Positions 32,168 through 41,250 of a stretch of DNA of 56,631 nucleotides are shown here, piece by piece; position 1 is the stretch's first letter, and every line of letters starts with the position of its first letter. The notes below the pieces were generated by a model, which searched no databases, was not told where the DNA came from, and worked only from the letters and a program-made list of their open reading frames with translations. A program made the translations under genes and the position numbers. The stretch comes from Gemmatimonadota bacterium. Lineage in GTDB: Bacteria > Gemmatimonadota > Gemmatimonadetes > Gemmatimonadales > Gemmatimonadaceae. The stretch lies in the NCBI GenBank assembly GCA_003223455.1, contig QHVE01000022.1, forward strand, positions 34,144-90,774, given 5' to 3'.

Positions 32168-32740
32168 TCACGTCGCGGCGGTCGATCGCAGCGCTCTGAT
32201 CTCTCGGGCGAACGCGTCGAGCGTGTCGCGCAGCGCCCGCCGGATCTCGGCGCTCTCGATCGTGCCGTCGGCACCGACGTCACCGCGCGCCACGGGGATC
32301 GTCACGTCGCTCACGACGCGCGTGCTCATCACGGTGAGCGTCTCGATGAGCGACGCCTGCGCGTGGGTCGCCCACGGCGACGCATTGAGCAGCGCCACCG
32401 GCTTGTTCGGCAGCTCCACGCTCGCGACGAGCCAGTCGAGCGCGTTCTTGGGCGAGCCCGGCACACCGTGCGCGTACTCCGGGCTGCAGATGAGGAGGCC
32501 GTCCGCCTCGCCGACGCGTGTCCGCAGGTCGAGCACCGGCGTGGGCGGCGCGTCGACGTCGTCGTCGGGGTTGAAGTGCGGGAGCGACGCAAGACCATCG
32601 TACAGCGCGATCTGGACGTCGTCCGGCGCTACGTCGACGGCGAGCCGCAGGAGCGACGTGTTCGACGAGCGCGCACGCAGACTGCCAGAGATCGCGAGGA
32701 TTCGAAGCGGTGCCGCGCCGGCGCGCGGAGTCGTCGTCAC
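32168..32740 (-). CDS. NADPH-dependent FMN reductase-like flavoprotein
   Basis: A 190-residue flavodoxin-fold protein. ILAISGSLRARSSNTSLLRLA is the FMN phosphate loop and SPEYAHGVPGSPKNALDWL the second flavin-binding loop of SsuE/ArsH/ChrR-like reductases. It should reduce flavin or quinones with NAD(P)H. The start is a GTG overlapping the LDH-like gene's stop (GTGA), a coupled pair. Its substrate cannot be set from sequence. Confidence 0.87.
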   Translation of the reverse strand: MTTTPRAGAAPLRILAISGSLRARSSNTSLLRLAVDVAPDDVQIALYDGLASLPHFNPDDDVDAPPTPVLDLRTRVGEADGLLICSPEYAHGVPGSPKNALDWLVASVELPNKPVALLNASPWATHAQASLIETLTVMSTRVVSDVTIPVARGDVGADGTIESAEIRRALRDTLDAFAREIRALRSTAAT

Positions 32741-33654
32741 TCGCGCAGCGACGCGATCGCCTGGCGCAGGACGTCGGCCGAACGGTCGAGCCCGTGCCGC
32801 TCCGCGTCGTCGAGCTTCACGGGGATGACGTCGACCGCGCCTCCCGCATCGACGACCGTGGGCAGCGACAGCGCCACGTCCCGGAGACCGAGCACGCCGC
32901 TCTGCACACGCGACACGGTGAGCACGCGCCGCTCGCCGCGCAGCGCCGAGCGCAGCAGCGCGGCCGTCGTCAGACCGATGGCGTGATTCGTCGCGCCCTT
33001 CCGCTTGATGATCTCGTAGGCTGCCGTGCGCACCTCGGTGGCGATCGGCTGCTCGCGCTCGCGCGACCAGCCAGGCCATTCGCGCAGCGGCGTGCCGCCG
33101 ACGTGCGCGCTCGACCAGAGCACGACCTCGGAGTCGCCGTGCTCGCCGACGACCTGTGCGTGCACCGAGTGCGGATCGACGCGCAGCTCGTGGCCCAGCA
33201 CCTGCCGCAGCCGCGCCGTGTCCAGCATGGTACCGGTGCCGATCACGCGCTCACACGGAAGCCCGGAGCTCTCGGCGACGACGTAGGTGAGCACGTCTAC
33301 CGGATTGGTGACGACGACGACGAGCCCACGATAGCCGCGCAGCTTCTCGCCGAGCTCGCGCAGGATCTTCGCGTTGTCGCGCAGGAGATCGAGCCGCGAT
33401 TCGTTGGGCTTGCCGCCGCGGCCGGCGGCGACGACGAGTGCGTCGGTGTGCAGCATCTCGTCGATCGGCACGGCGCGCACCGAGGCCGTCGTGTAGAACG
33501 CGGCGCCATGCGCGAGGTCCATCGCCTCGCCCTCGGCGAGGTCGTGACGCACATCGGCGAGGAGCAGCTCGCTGGCGAATCCACCGTGCAGCGTCGAGAT
33601 CGCGACGCTCGATCCCACCCATCCCGTTCCCACCACACCGACGGAGATCGTCAT
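32737..33654 (-). CDS. L-lactate/malate dehydrogenase-family enzyme with atypical specificity residue
   Basis: A 305-residue LDH/MDH fold protein: GVVGTGWVGSSVA (G9, G11, G14) binds the dinucleotide and an Asp ends the second strand (NAD preference). The catalytic set is R87, D145, R148 and H172 (VGEHGDSE). At the position that is Gln in L-lactate and Arg in malate dehydrogenases the loop AGRGGKPNESR has Gly81. That would widen the pocket, so it may act on a larger 2-hydroxy acid. It is downstream of the ThuA gene and overlaps the flavoprotein gene. Confidence 0.87.
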   Translation of the reverse strand: MTISVGVVGTGWVGSSVAISTLHGGFASELLLADVRHDLAEGEAMDLAHGAAFYTTASVRAVPIDEMLHTDALVVAAGRGGKPNESRLDLLRDNAKILRELGEKLRGYRGLVVVVTNPVDVLTYVVAESSGLPCERVIGTGTMLDTARLRQVLGHELRVDPHSVHAQVVGEHGDSEVVLWSSAHVGGTPLREWPGWSREREQPIATEVRTAAYEIIKRKGATNHAIGLTTAALLRSALRGERRVLTVSRVQSGVLGLRDVALSLPTVVDAGGAVDVIPVKLDDAERHGLDRSADVLRQAIASLRE

Positions 33655-33657
33655 CGC

Positions 33658-34482
33658 TCAGGGGCCGATCGCCCAGAGAATGCCGCCAGCGAGGTGATCG
33701 AGGTACGCCTGCTCCTTGTAGCTCTCGCTCGTGTGGCCCAGCTCCGTGTAGAACGCGCGCCCGCCGTCGAAGCGGTGGGACCACGCCATCGGGTGGACGT
33801 CGCCCATCTGGCCGCCCGTGTACGACTTCTCGTCGATCGTGATGAGGATCTTGGCGTCGGCCGGCGGTACGGCGCGGAAGTCGTACCACTCGTCGCGACG
33901 CTTCCACTCCGCGGGCAGGCACTTGGTGGACAGATCGGTGCGGTCGCGCACGTCGAGCTTCGCCTCCTGCACCGCGGGGTGGCGCTTGAAGTACGCGCCG
34001 ACGAGCTGTCCGTACCATGGCCAGTCGTACTCGGTGTCCGTCGCCGAGTGCACACCGACGTAGCCGTGGCCGCCGCGGATGTAGCGCTCGAAGGCGGCCT
34101 GCTGCGCGCTGTCCAGCACGTCACCAGTGGTCGACATGAACACCACGGCGGCGAACTTGCTCAGCGACTGATCGGTGAAGGCCGTAGCATCCTCGGTCGC
34201 CTCGACGGCGAAGCCATGCTGGGCGCCGAGGGCGGTCACCGCGGCCACGCCGTCGGGGATCGATGCGTGGCGGAAGCCCTTGGTGCGCGAGAAGACGAGC
34301 ACCCGGCTGCCGGCGCGGGCGGGCTTCAGGTCGCACGCGCTGCTCTGGGCCCGACCGGACGATGCGACCGGAGCGACGGTATCGAGGCTTCGCGGCGTGC
34401 TCGACGAGCAGGCACCCGTGACGAGGAGTAAGACGCCGGCCGAGAGCGCGCGAGACGACGGTCGGAGATGAGAAATGATCAT
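33658..34482 (-). CDS. ThuA-domain lipoprotein
   Basis: A 274-residue lipoprotein (signal ending LLLVTGACSSS). The mature part is a ThuA/class I glutamine-amidotransferase-like fold: VLVFSRTKGFRHASIPDG, VVFMSTTGDVLD, GGHGYVGVHSATDTEYDWPWYG and GRAFYTELGHTSESY. Such proteins bind or modify trehalose-like sugars, and the exact activity is unproven. An ATG at 34482 starts the signal cleanly, and a further 20 residues upstream are possible but unlikely. It is three bases from the LDH-like gene stop-to-start and divergent from the MFS gene. Confidence 0.82.
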   Translation of the reverse strand: MIISHLRPSSRALSAGVLLLVTGACSSSTPRSLDTVAPVASSGRAQSSACDLKPARAGSRVLVFSRTKGFRHASIPDGVAAVTALGAQHGFAVEATEDATAFTDQSLSKFAAVVFMSTTGDVLDSAQQAAFERYIRGGHGYVGVHSATDTEYDWPWYGQLVGAYFKRHPAVQEAKLDVRDRTDLSTKCLPAEWKRRDEWYDFRAVPPADAKILITIDEKSYTGGQMGDVHPMAWSHRFDGGRAFYTELGHTSESYKEQAYLDHLAGGILWAIGP

Positions 34483-34659
34483 GGAACGCGAGTGGCTGAC
34501 GATGGGCGAGCACCGTGGCCGCGAACGTGCGCGGCCACGCAAGATGAGCGGCCGTTCCGCCCTATCGCAATGCGGGCGCGTGGGGACACATTCACGATCG
34601 TGGCCGTGGTGGGGCAGTCTCTTCCTTTCCGCGAACGCTCCTTAAACGAACAAACTCTC

Positions 34660-36189
34660 ATGGCATCAGAGCGGACCCCAGTGGCAGCCGAGACACCCGT
34701 CCGCCGCGGCCGCACCATCCGCGGTCTTCGTTGGTGGATCTGCGGCCTGCTGTTCTTCGCCACCACGATCAACTACGTCGACCGGCAGTCGCTCAGCGTC
34801 CTGAAGACGATGCTGGAGCGGCAGATGAACTGGAGCGAGGCCGACTATGGCTGGATCCAGTTCGCGTTCACGGCAGCCTATGCCGCGTTCCCCTCGGTTG
34901 CCGGACGCGTGATGGATTCGATGGGGGTGAAGTTCGGGCTCGCGCTGGCGCTCGTGGCCTGGTCGACGATGTCGATGCTGACGGCGCTCGCGAGAGGGAC
35001 GGTGGGGTTCGCCGTCGCACGGTTCTTCCTCGGCGCCGCGGAGGCGGGGAACTTCCCGGCGTCGATCAAGGCGATCGGGCAGTGGTTCCCGCAGCGCGAG
35101 CGGGCACTGGCGACCGGGCTGTTCAACTCGGGGACGAACGTCGGGGTGATGGTTTCGTTCATCACCGTGATGATCGCCGAGAGCTTCGGCTGGCAGTTCG
35201 CGTTCATCTCCATCGGTGCCATCGGGTTCATCTGGCTCGTCTTCTGGCAGATCGGGTTCCAGTCGCCGGAGGACCATCCGAATCTGTCGCCCGAGGAGCT
35301 GGCGCACATCAAGTCGGATCAGGCGCAGAACCAGGAGCGGCTGAAGCTGCACTGGACCACGCTGCTGCGGTTCAAGCAGATCTGGCCCTTCCTGCTCGCC
35401 AAGCTGCTGACCGACCCGGTGTGGTGGTTCTACTTGTACTGGCTGCCGTCGTATCTGGCGAAGGAGCGCGGTCAGAACATCCTCGGCAGCGCGTACCTGC
35501 TGACGGGCATCTACACGGCGGCGAGCCTTGGCTCGATCGCGGGTGGATGGCTCTCCGGCTTCCTGATCAAGCGCGGCTGGCGCATCGCGACGGCGCGCTA
35601 CGCGGCGATGGGGATCGCGGCGGTGTGCGCGCCATTCGCGATCCTCGCGTACTACACGGACAGCTTCGCGCTCTGCCTCGTGCTGCTGAGCGTCGTGACC
35701 GCGGCGCACCAGGCGTGGTCGGCGAACCTGTTCACCTCGGCGACGGATCTCTTCCCGTCGAAGGTGACCGGCTCGGTGGTGGGGCTCGGCGCGACGACGG
35801 GGGGCCTCGGTGGGATGTTCCTCACTTTGTTGGCCGCGATGTCGATCCAGTGGATCGGGAACCAGAGCGCGGTGTTCGTGTGGGCGGGGCTGATGCATCC
35901 GCTCAGCCTTCTGATCTTCTGGCTCGTGCTCGGCCGCGACTTCAAGATGGCGGACGTGGACACGGTGCTCGACACGAGCAAGGTCTCGCGGCCGCTCGTG
36001 ATGGCGGGGGTCGGACTGGTCGTCCTCGGGCTCGCGCTCGTGGCGCTGATCTGGGCCAACTGGGCGACAGCGGTGGCGGCGGCGAAGCTGGCTGGCGCAG
36101 CTCAGGCGGCGACGGCGGCCGTCGGCGTGGCGCTGGTGGGGCTGACGCTGCTGTACGCTGGGATGCGGCGGAGGGCGTTCGTGGCGTAA
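34660..36189 (+). CDS. MFS transporter, hexuronate/anion:cation symporter-like
   Basis: A 509-residue major facilitator protein of the ACS/ExuT type: TTINYVDRQSLSVLKTML in helix 1, FGLALALVAWSTMSML in helix 3 and the loop GAAEAGNFPASIKAIGQWFPQRER in helix 4-5 are the family signature for sugar-acid carriers. It extends beyond 12 helices with an extra hydrophobic C-terminal pair. It probably imports hexuronates or aldonates, consistent with the gluconolactonase and GntP genes. The start ATG has no ribosome binding site, and a TTAAACGAAC stretch precedes it. Confidence 0.87.
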   Translation: MASERTPVAAETPVRRGRTIRGLRWWICGLLFFATTINYVDRQSLSVLKTMLERQMNWSEADYGWIQFAFTAAYAAFPSVAGRVMDSMGVKFGLALALVAWSTMSMLTALARGTVGFAVARFFLGAAEAGNFPASIKAIGQWFPQRERALATGLFNSGTNVGVMVSFITVMIAESFGWQFAFISIGAIGFIWLVFWQIGFQSPEDHPNLSPEELAHIKSDQAQNQERLKLHWTTLLRFKQIWPFLLAKLLTDPVWWFYLYWLPSYLAKERGQNILGSAYLLTGIYTAASLGSIAGGWLSGFLIKRGWRIATARYAAMGIAAVCAPFAILAYYTDSFALCLVLLSVVTAAHQAWSANLFTSATDLFPSKVTGSVVGLGATTGGLGGMFLTLLAAMSIQWIGNQSAVFVWAGLMHPLSLLIFWLVLGRDFKMADVDTVLDTSKVSRPLVMAGVGLVVLGLALVALIWANWATAVAAAKLAGAAQAATAAVGVALVGLTLLYAGMRRRAFVA

Positions 36190-36250
36190 GCTCGGGGGTC
36201 CCGATGTCCAGCGGGACCCATTCGCGCGCCGCGAGACCGACCCCCCGAGC
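36190..36250. terminator. Nested hairpin between convergent genes
   Basis: Outer arms GCTCGGGGGTC (36190-36200) and GACCCCCCGAGC (36239-36250) pair with one bulged C. An inner GGGTCCC / GGGACCC pair sits between them. Placed between MFS and DUF4412-like genes, it is a likely two-way terminator. Confidence 0.6.
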
Positions 36251-36269
36251 CCTTTCGACCCCGGCTACT

Positions 36270-37298
36270 TCACGGCCGTCGAAACAACCCGCCGAGTCCT
36301 TTCTTCACCTTCTGCGACATCTCGTCCTTGGCGGCTTGCTCCGCCGTCTTCTTCGCCGCCTCCTTGACCGATGGGCCGCTGTCGGCCGCAGCGGTGGGCG
36401 GCTGGCTGGCCTGCGCCGCCTGGGCCGCCTTGGCCTGCTCCATCTGGGCGGCCATCGCCTTCGTCTGCTCGCCCATGTCCATCACCTGGTAGTCGGCGGG
36501 CGGGACGAGGAGCGCGTCGTCGACGTTGCCGGCCTTGAGCTCCGTCACCTCCATCGTCGCGACGTTCGTCGTCTTCTCGTCCTTGTCGTTCGTCGACGTC
36601 GTGGTGGTGACCGTCTTCACCGGGATTCCCTTGCCCATCCTGGCGGTGGCTTCGGCGGTCTTCGTCATCAGCTCGGCGAATGCGCTGCCGCCGACGGGGC
36701 GCATGTTGCCCATGCGCGCGAACGGGTTGGCGAAGCCGCTCTTCTGGTCGGCCATCCAGTAGTCCTGGACGATGTGCTCCGTGCTGTTGCGATTCACGAA
36801 CGCGACCTTCATCGCGAGCTTGTAGTCCTGCGTGACGCGATACCTGGTCGTCGCCATGCCGAGCATCGGCTCGCCGGGACCGAGCTTCTCGAGATTCACG
36901 ACGACGTCGGTGATGGCGATGCGCATGCCGGGCACGCTGGCGGCGAGCGCCGACATCCCCTTCTCGAGGTCGTCGAAGGTGAACTTGAGAATCTGCTTGT
37001 CCTTGGGCGACACGATCATCATCGACGTCGGATCGTAAAGGATGTAGCCCCCCTGCTCGGCCATCGCGCCGCGCTCTCTCGAGGCCGAGTCGATGTCGAG
37101 CCGGCCCGCCTTCGACGTCACCATCGCATGTCCGGACAGGACCACGTACTCCCTGGTCTTGCCACTCGCCTCGGTGGCCTGGCCGGAGATGCGCATCCGA
37201 TACGTGTAGCCGGGCGAGAAGGCGCGCGTCGCGGCGGCCAGGGTGAGCGCCGATCCGGCGACTGCCAGCGCGATGCCGGCGCGACGAGCGAATGACAT
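36270..37298 (-). CDS. Exported DUF4412-like protein
   Basis: A 342-residue secreted protein with signal peptide (RAGIALAVAGSALTLAAATRA). The mature beta-rich domain has YTYRMRISGQATE, GGYILYDPTSMMIVSPKDKQILKF and PVKTVTTTTSTNDKDEKTT. A low-complexity Ala/Gln/Lys tail ends in KKGLGGLFRRP. I place it near DUF4412 with modest certainty and no function can be given. The ATG at 37298 has GGAGGA upstream at about six bases, deciding against a far-upstream start in the repeat region. Confidence 0.7.
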   Translation of the reverse strand: MSFARRAGIALAVAGSALTLAAATRAFSPGYTYRMRISGQATEASGKTREYVVLSGHAMVTSKAGRLDIDSASRERGAMAEQGGYILYDPTSMMIVSPKDKQILKFTFDDLEKGMSALAASVPGMRIAITDVVVNLEKLGPGEPMLGMATTRYRVTQDYKLAMKVAFVNRNSTEHIVQDYWMADQKSGFANPFARMGNMRPVGGSAFAELMTKTAEATARMGKGIPVKTVTTTTSTNDKDEKTTNVATMEVTELKAGNVDDALLVPPADYQVMDMGEQTKAMAAQMEQAKAAQAAQASQPPTAAADSGPSVKEAAKKTAEQAAKDEMSQKVKKGLGGLFRRP

Positions 37299-37383
37299 GG
37301 GTCCTCCGATGGTGGTGAGCGCCTCGAGGGATCGAAAGTAGAGGACCTGTTGGGATTCGTACAGAGCGGGCAGATTGCGACCC

Positions 37384-37564
37384 CAACTCGTGAGTTGGTG
37401 AGTTGGATCGTTGGTTGGCTGGTCGGTTGATTGGTGAGTTGACTGCCCCGGCCACTCAGCCAGCGTCCGACTCCACGAGTGGTCTCCACGCTGGTTGTGG
37501 CCAGGGCCGTTCCGTTCACTAGTGCACCGACCAACGAGCCAGCTACCCAACTCACCAACTCACC
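37384..37564. repeat. Facing GTGAGTTG arrays forming a long inverted repeat
   Basis: Left: GTGAGTTGGTGAGTTGG (37390-37406) plus degenerate GTTG-type octamers to 37441. Right: the exact reverse complement of those 17 bases at 37547-37563, plus related units from 37528. The right arm ends only four bases before the GntP start codon. Confidence 0.8.
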
Positions 37565-37567
37565 AAA

Positions 37568-38950
37568 ATGCCGCTGCTCTGGGTCGTCGTCGGCGTCGCG
37601 CTGATGCTCGTGCTGATGCTCGTCGTGAAGCTCGACGCGTTCTTCGCGCTGATCCTCACGTCGCTCGTCGTCGCGCTGCTCAATGGCATGGACCTGCTGG
37701 GCGCGCTGCAGTCGATCCTCAAGGGGATCGGCAACACGATGGGGGGCGTCGCGCTGATGCTGGTTTTCGGGGCGATGCTCGGCCGGCTGCTGGACGAGAG
37801 CGGCGCCGCGCAGGCGATCGCGACACGATTCATCGACATCACGGGGCGGAAGCACATCCAGTTCGCGATGTCGGCGACCGGACTCCTCGTCGGGATCGCA
37901 ATGCACTACAACGCCGGCTTCCTCGTCCTCATCCCGCTGGTCTACACGGTCTCGCTGACGACGGGGTTGCCGCTCGTGTACGTCGGGCTGCCGCTCGCGT
38001 CCGCGCTGTCGGTGACGCACGGCTTCACCCCGCCGCACCCGGCGCCGACGTTTCTCACCCTGCTGTACCACGCCGACGTCAATCGGACGCTGCTCGTCGG
38101 GCTCGTCGCGGCGATTCCCGCCGCGTTCCTGGGTGGCATCGTGTTCAGCCGAGTGCTGCGCATACGAGATCTCACGCCGCCCGAGGGACTCGTGCGCGCC
38201 GCGCCGCTCGAGCGTTCCGCGCTGCCGGGATTCGGCGTCAGCCTGACCACGGCGCTCGTGCCGGTGATCCTCATGCTCACCAACGCGATCGTCGACATCA
38301 GCCTTCACACGGCAGCACTCGATCCGGCGAAGCCGGAGTACGGCGCGCAGCTCGCCGCGGCCGTGCCACAGCCCGGACTCCGATTGCTCGTCACGGGACT
38401 CAAGTTCTTCGGCAACCCGAACATCGCGCTGATGATCGCCGTGCTCGTCGCCGTATACGTGCTCGGCGTGCGGCGAGGTCGCTCGATGGACTCGCTGATG
38501 CGGAGCGTGCAGGGTGGCGTCGCGAGCATCGCGGGGATCCTGCTCATCATCGCCGCGGGGGGCGCGTTCTCGCAGGTGCTGCGCGACGGCGGCGTGTCGG
38601 ACTACATCACGCGGCAGGCGGCGCAGATCCACGTCAATCCGCTCATCCTCGCATTCGGCGTCGCCGCACTCCTGCGCGCCTCGATCGGATCGGCGACCGT
38701 GGCGGGGATGACGGCCGCCGGCGTGCTCGCCCCGACGGCAGCGGGCAGTGGCGTGCACCCCGAGCTGATGGTGCTGGCCACCGGCGCCGGCAGCCTGATG
38801 TTCTCGCACTTCAACGACAGCGGCTTCTGGATGTTCAAGGAGTACTTCAACGCGACGATCCGCGAGACGCTGCTCACGTGGAGCATGATGGAGCTGATCG
38901 TCGGGCTGACGGGACTCGCCGCGGCGCTGCTGATGAACCTCGTGTGGTGA
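37568..38950 (+). CDS. Gluconate/H+ symporter-family permease (GntP)
   Basis: A 460-residue multi-pass permease of the GntP family. LMLVFGAMLGRLLDESGAAQ, VGIAMHYNAGFLVLIPLVYTVS, LSVTHGFTPPHPAPTFL and MFSHFNDSGFWMFKEYF are highly characteristic. It should import gluconate or another aldonate with protons. It supports the notion that this region processes sugar acids, together with the lactonase at 31100. Translation start is odd: the sequence before the ATG is the right arm of an inverted repeat and contains no Shine-Dalgarno sequence. Confidence 0.92.
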   Translation: MPLLWVVVGVALMLVLMLVVKLDAFFALILTSLVVALLNGMDLLGALQSILKGIGNTMGGVALMLVFGAMLGRLLDESGAAQAIATRFIDITGRKHIQFAMSATGLLVGIAMHYNAGFLVLIPLVYTVSLTTGLPLVYVGLPLASALSVTHGFTPPHPAPTFLTLLYHADVNRTLLVGLVAAIPAAFLGGIVFSRVLRIRDLTPPEGLVRAAPLERSALPGFGVSLTTALVPVILMLTNAIVDISLHTAALDPAKPEYGAQLAAAVPQPGLRLLVTGLKFFGNPNIALMIAVLVAVYVLGVRRGRSMDSLMRSVQGGVASIAGILLIIAAGGAFSQVLRDGGVSDYITRQAAQIHVNPLILAFGVAALLRASIGSATVAGMTAAGVLAPTAAGSGVHPELMVLATGAGSLMFSHFNDSGFWMFKEYFNATIRETLLTWSMMELIVGLTGLAAALLMNLVW

Positions 38951-38965
38951 CGGCTCGCTCGACGG

Positions 38966-39829
38966 CTAGAACCTGAGCGCCGAGATGTAGGCGAAGTCGC
39001 GCTTCACGCTGGCCAGCGGCGTGTCGGGGTAGGTCTCCTGCTCGACGTAGAAGTACCGGTCGTCGAACGTCTTCACACGCGAAAGGATGCCGCGCAGATC
39101 GACGATCCCCTTTCCGAGCTCGACGTCGTGCGGCGAGGGAATGCCCGGCGCGTCCTTGATGTGGAAGGAGTAGTAGCGATCGCCGTAGCGCTTCATGAGA
39201 TCGAGTGGATCGCGCCCCCCGACCGCGGCGTTGCCCGTGTCGAGCTGGAGGCGCACGAGGCTGGGGTCGAGCCTGGCGACGAGCGCGTCGTAGCCCTGCT
39301 GCCCGTCGAAGGTCTTGAAGTCGTCGGCCTCGTCGTGCCAGGCGATCCAGAGGTCGTGCTTGCGCGCGGCCTCGCCGGCTCGGTTGAGCGTGTCGGCGTA
39401 CGCGCCGAAGTCCGCGAGCGACCGGCGCGCGGAGGCGGGAAGGTCGGCGAGGATGAGGTATCGGTGCCCGAGGGTGCGGGCCTCGTCCACGGCACCGTCG
39501 ACGTTGGCGAGGGTCGCGGTGCCGATGTGTGTCGACGGCGCACGGAGCCCGTGCGAGTCGAGCATCCGCCGCACGTCGGCGGGCGAGTGATTGAAGTTGC
39601 GCAGCGACATCAGCATCTCGACGTCGGTGTAGCCCGCGGCGGCGATGTCGGCGAGCGTGCGGTCGAGATCGGCGCGCGCGGCGTCGCGCAGGGTGTAGAG
39701 CTGGATGCCGATACGCGTCAGACGACGCTCGCCAGTGGGCACTGGGGCAGCGGCGCGGGCGGTGGTGCAGGCGACGGCGGGAGCGAGCAGCGTCGCGCCC
39801 AGCGTCTGAACGAATGTGCGTCGGTGCAT
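38966..39829 (-). CDS. Exported sugar phosphate isomerase/epimerase-like TIM barrel
   Basis: A 287-residue protein with an export leader (HRRTFVQTLGATLLAPAVACT, Tat-like RR with a possible lipobox). The AP-endonuclease-2/xylose isomerase-like barrel follows: IGIQLYTLRDAARADLDRTLADIAAAGYTDVEM, APSTHIG, LQLDTGNAAVGG and YSFHIKDAPG, with His, Asp and Glu residues for metals. It may isomerise or epimerise a keto-sugar. It is tail-to-tail with GntP (15 bases) and divergent from the GFOR-like oxidoreductase. A close pair of this kind is common in sugar or inositol clusters. Confidence 0.85.
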   Translation of the reverse strand: MHRRTFVQTLGATLLAPAVACTTARAAAPVPTGERRLTRIGIQLYTLRDAARADLDRTLADIAAAGYTDVEMLMSLRNFNHSPADVRRMLDSHGLRAPSTHIGTATLANVDGAVDEARTLGHRYLILADLPASARRSLADFGAYADTLNRAGEAARKHDLWIAWHDEADDFKTFDGQQGYDALVARLDPSLVRLQLDTGNAAVGGRDPLDLMKRYGDRYYSFHIKDAPGIPSPHDVELGKGIVDLRGILSRVKTFDDRYFYVEQETYPDTPLASVKRDFAYISALRF

Positions 39830-40020
39830 GAACGGGGCTCCGTCGGGTCGAAGCTCGAAGGTACGAGCGGGGACGGGTGGGCGGGAGGACGAATCAACGA
39901 CGCCAGCCCTGGCTGTTGCCGTGCTTCGTGTTCTCTCAGCGCTCTCCGCGCCCTCCGCGTGAAACCCTTGCCGTGCCGAGAGCGTCGTCCGATCTTGCCC
40001 GCCGACCATCAACTCACTGG

Positions 40021-41154
40021 ATGAATCGTATGTCGACCTCCCGCCGCGACTTCGTGCGCATGTCGGCGCTCGCCGCCGTCGGTGCGCCCCTGATTCGGCC
40101 CCTCGGCTCCGTCCCTTCGATCGCGCACCGCGCCACACCGACGACGAGCCGGCAGGAGAAGAAGCTCGGCTTCGCGCTCGTCGGACTCGGCAGTCTGAGC
40201 ACCAACCAGATCGCACCGGCGCTGCAGAAGACGAAGCACTGCCGGCTCGCCGGGATCGTCACCGGGACGCCGGCGAAGGCTCAGAAGTGGAAGGCGCAGT
40301 ACGGGATCCCGGACAGGAGCATCTACAACTACGACACGATGGGCCGGATGGCGGACAATGCGGACATCGACGTCGTGTACGTCGTCACGCCGAACGCACT
40401 CCATGCCCGCGACACGATCAAGGCGGCGAAGGCGGGGAAGCACGTGCTGTGCGAGAAGCCGATGGAGGTCTCGACGGCGCGGTGCCAGGAGATGGTCGCC
40501 GCGGTGAAGGGGGCCGGCCGTCAGCTCGCGATCGGATACCGCTGCCGCTTCGAGCCGCATCACCTCGAGATGCTGCGCGTCGCCAAGGCGAAGGAGTTCG
40601 GCGACGTGCGGCTGATCGAGTCGAGCTTCGGGTTCTCGATCGGCGATCCGACCCAGTGGCGCCTCAACCGTGCCCTCGCGGGGGGCGGACCGCTCATGGA
40701 CGTCGGCATCTACTCCCTCCAGTCGGCGGAGATGATCGCGGGCCAGTATCCGATCGCCGTGAGCGCGATGACGACGAAGACGGATCCGGTGAAGTTCAAG
40801 GACGTCGAGGAGTCGATGACGTTCGAGCTCAAGTTCGCCAACGGCATCTCCGCGTCGTGCACGACGACGTACAAGGTGAACGGCTTCAACCGCACCACGG
40901 CCTACGCCGACCGCGGCACGTTCGGGCTCACGCCGGCGTTCAACTACGACGGCATCAAGGGCTGGCGCAGCGACCAGACAGCGCTCGAGGCCCCCGAGGT
41001 CGATCAGTTCGCGACGGAGATGGACGACTTCGCCGACTGCATCATCAACAACCGCCCCACGAGCGTGCCGGGCGAGATGGGGCTGCGCGACGTGCGCACG
41101 CTGATGGCGCTGTACGAGGCGGCGAGGACGGGGAGAACGGTCGAGCTGGTGTGA
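40021..41154 (+). CDS. Exported Gfo/Idh/MocA oxidoreductase (glucose-fructose oxidoreductase-like)
   Basis: A 377-residue protein with a twin-arginine leader (TSRRDFVRMSALAAVGAPLI). The Rossmann fold begins LGFALVGLGSLSTNQI, with CEKPMEVS as the cofactor-binding loop. AIGYRCRFEPHHLEML and GGGPLMDVGIYSLQ are close to glucose-fructose oxidoreductase. Pre-folded export with a bound NADP would explain the Tat signal. It should oxidise a sugar in the periplasm. The ATG at 40021 is not preceded by a binding site, and one three codons later is possible. Confidence 0.9.
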   Translation: MNRMSTSRRDFVRMSALAAVGAPLIRPLGSVPSIAHRATPTTSRQEKKLGFALVGLGSLSTNQIAPALQKTKHCRLAGIVTGTPAKAQKWKAQYGIPDRSIYNYDTMGRMADNADIDVVYVVTPNALHARDTIKAAKAGKHVLCEKPMEVSTARCQEMVAAVKGAGRQLAIGYRCRFEPHHLEMLRVAKAKEFGDVRLIESSFGFSIGDPTQWRLNRALAGGGPLMDVGIYSLQSAEMIAGQYPIAVSAMTTKTDPVKFKDVEESMTFELKFANGISASCTTTYKVNGFNRTTAYADRGTFGLTPAFNYDGIKGWRSDQTALEAPEVDQFATEMDDFADCIINNRPTSVPGEMGLRDVRTLMALYEAARTGRTVELV

Positions 41155-41250
41155 GTCGTGAGTGACGGGTGGGGAGTGGGGAGTTCGGGGTGACGACAAA
41201 CGCCGCTCGGGACGCTTCCACGCCCCATTTCCCACTCCCCACCCACTGAG
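41151..41250. repeat. Facing GT/GA-rich arrays forming an inverted repeat
   Basis: GGGTGGGGAGTGGG (41167-41180) and its exact complement CCCACTCCCCACCC (41231-41244) are flanked by further GTGAGT-like units. The arms overlap the end of the oxidoreductase gene and the leader of the DUF72 gene. Confidence 0.75.

Noticed and set aside
34731-37295. Very long plus-strand frame across the MFS gene and the DUF4412-like gene
   Set aside because: It runs out of frame through two verified genes and ends in Arg/Gly-rich text.
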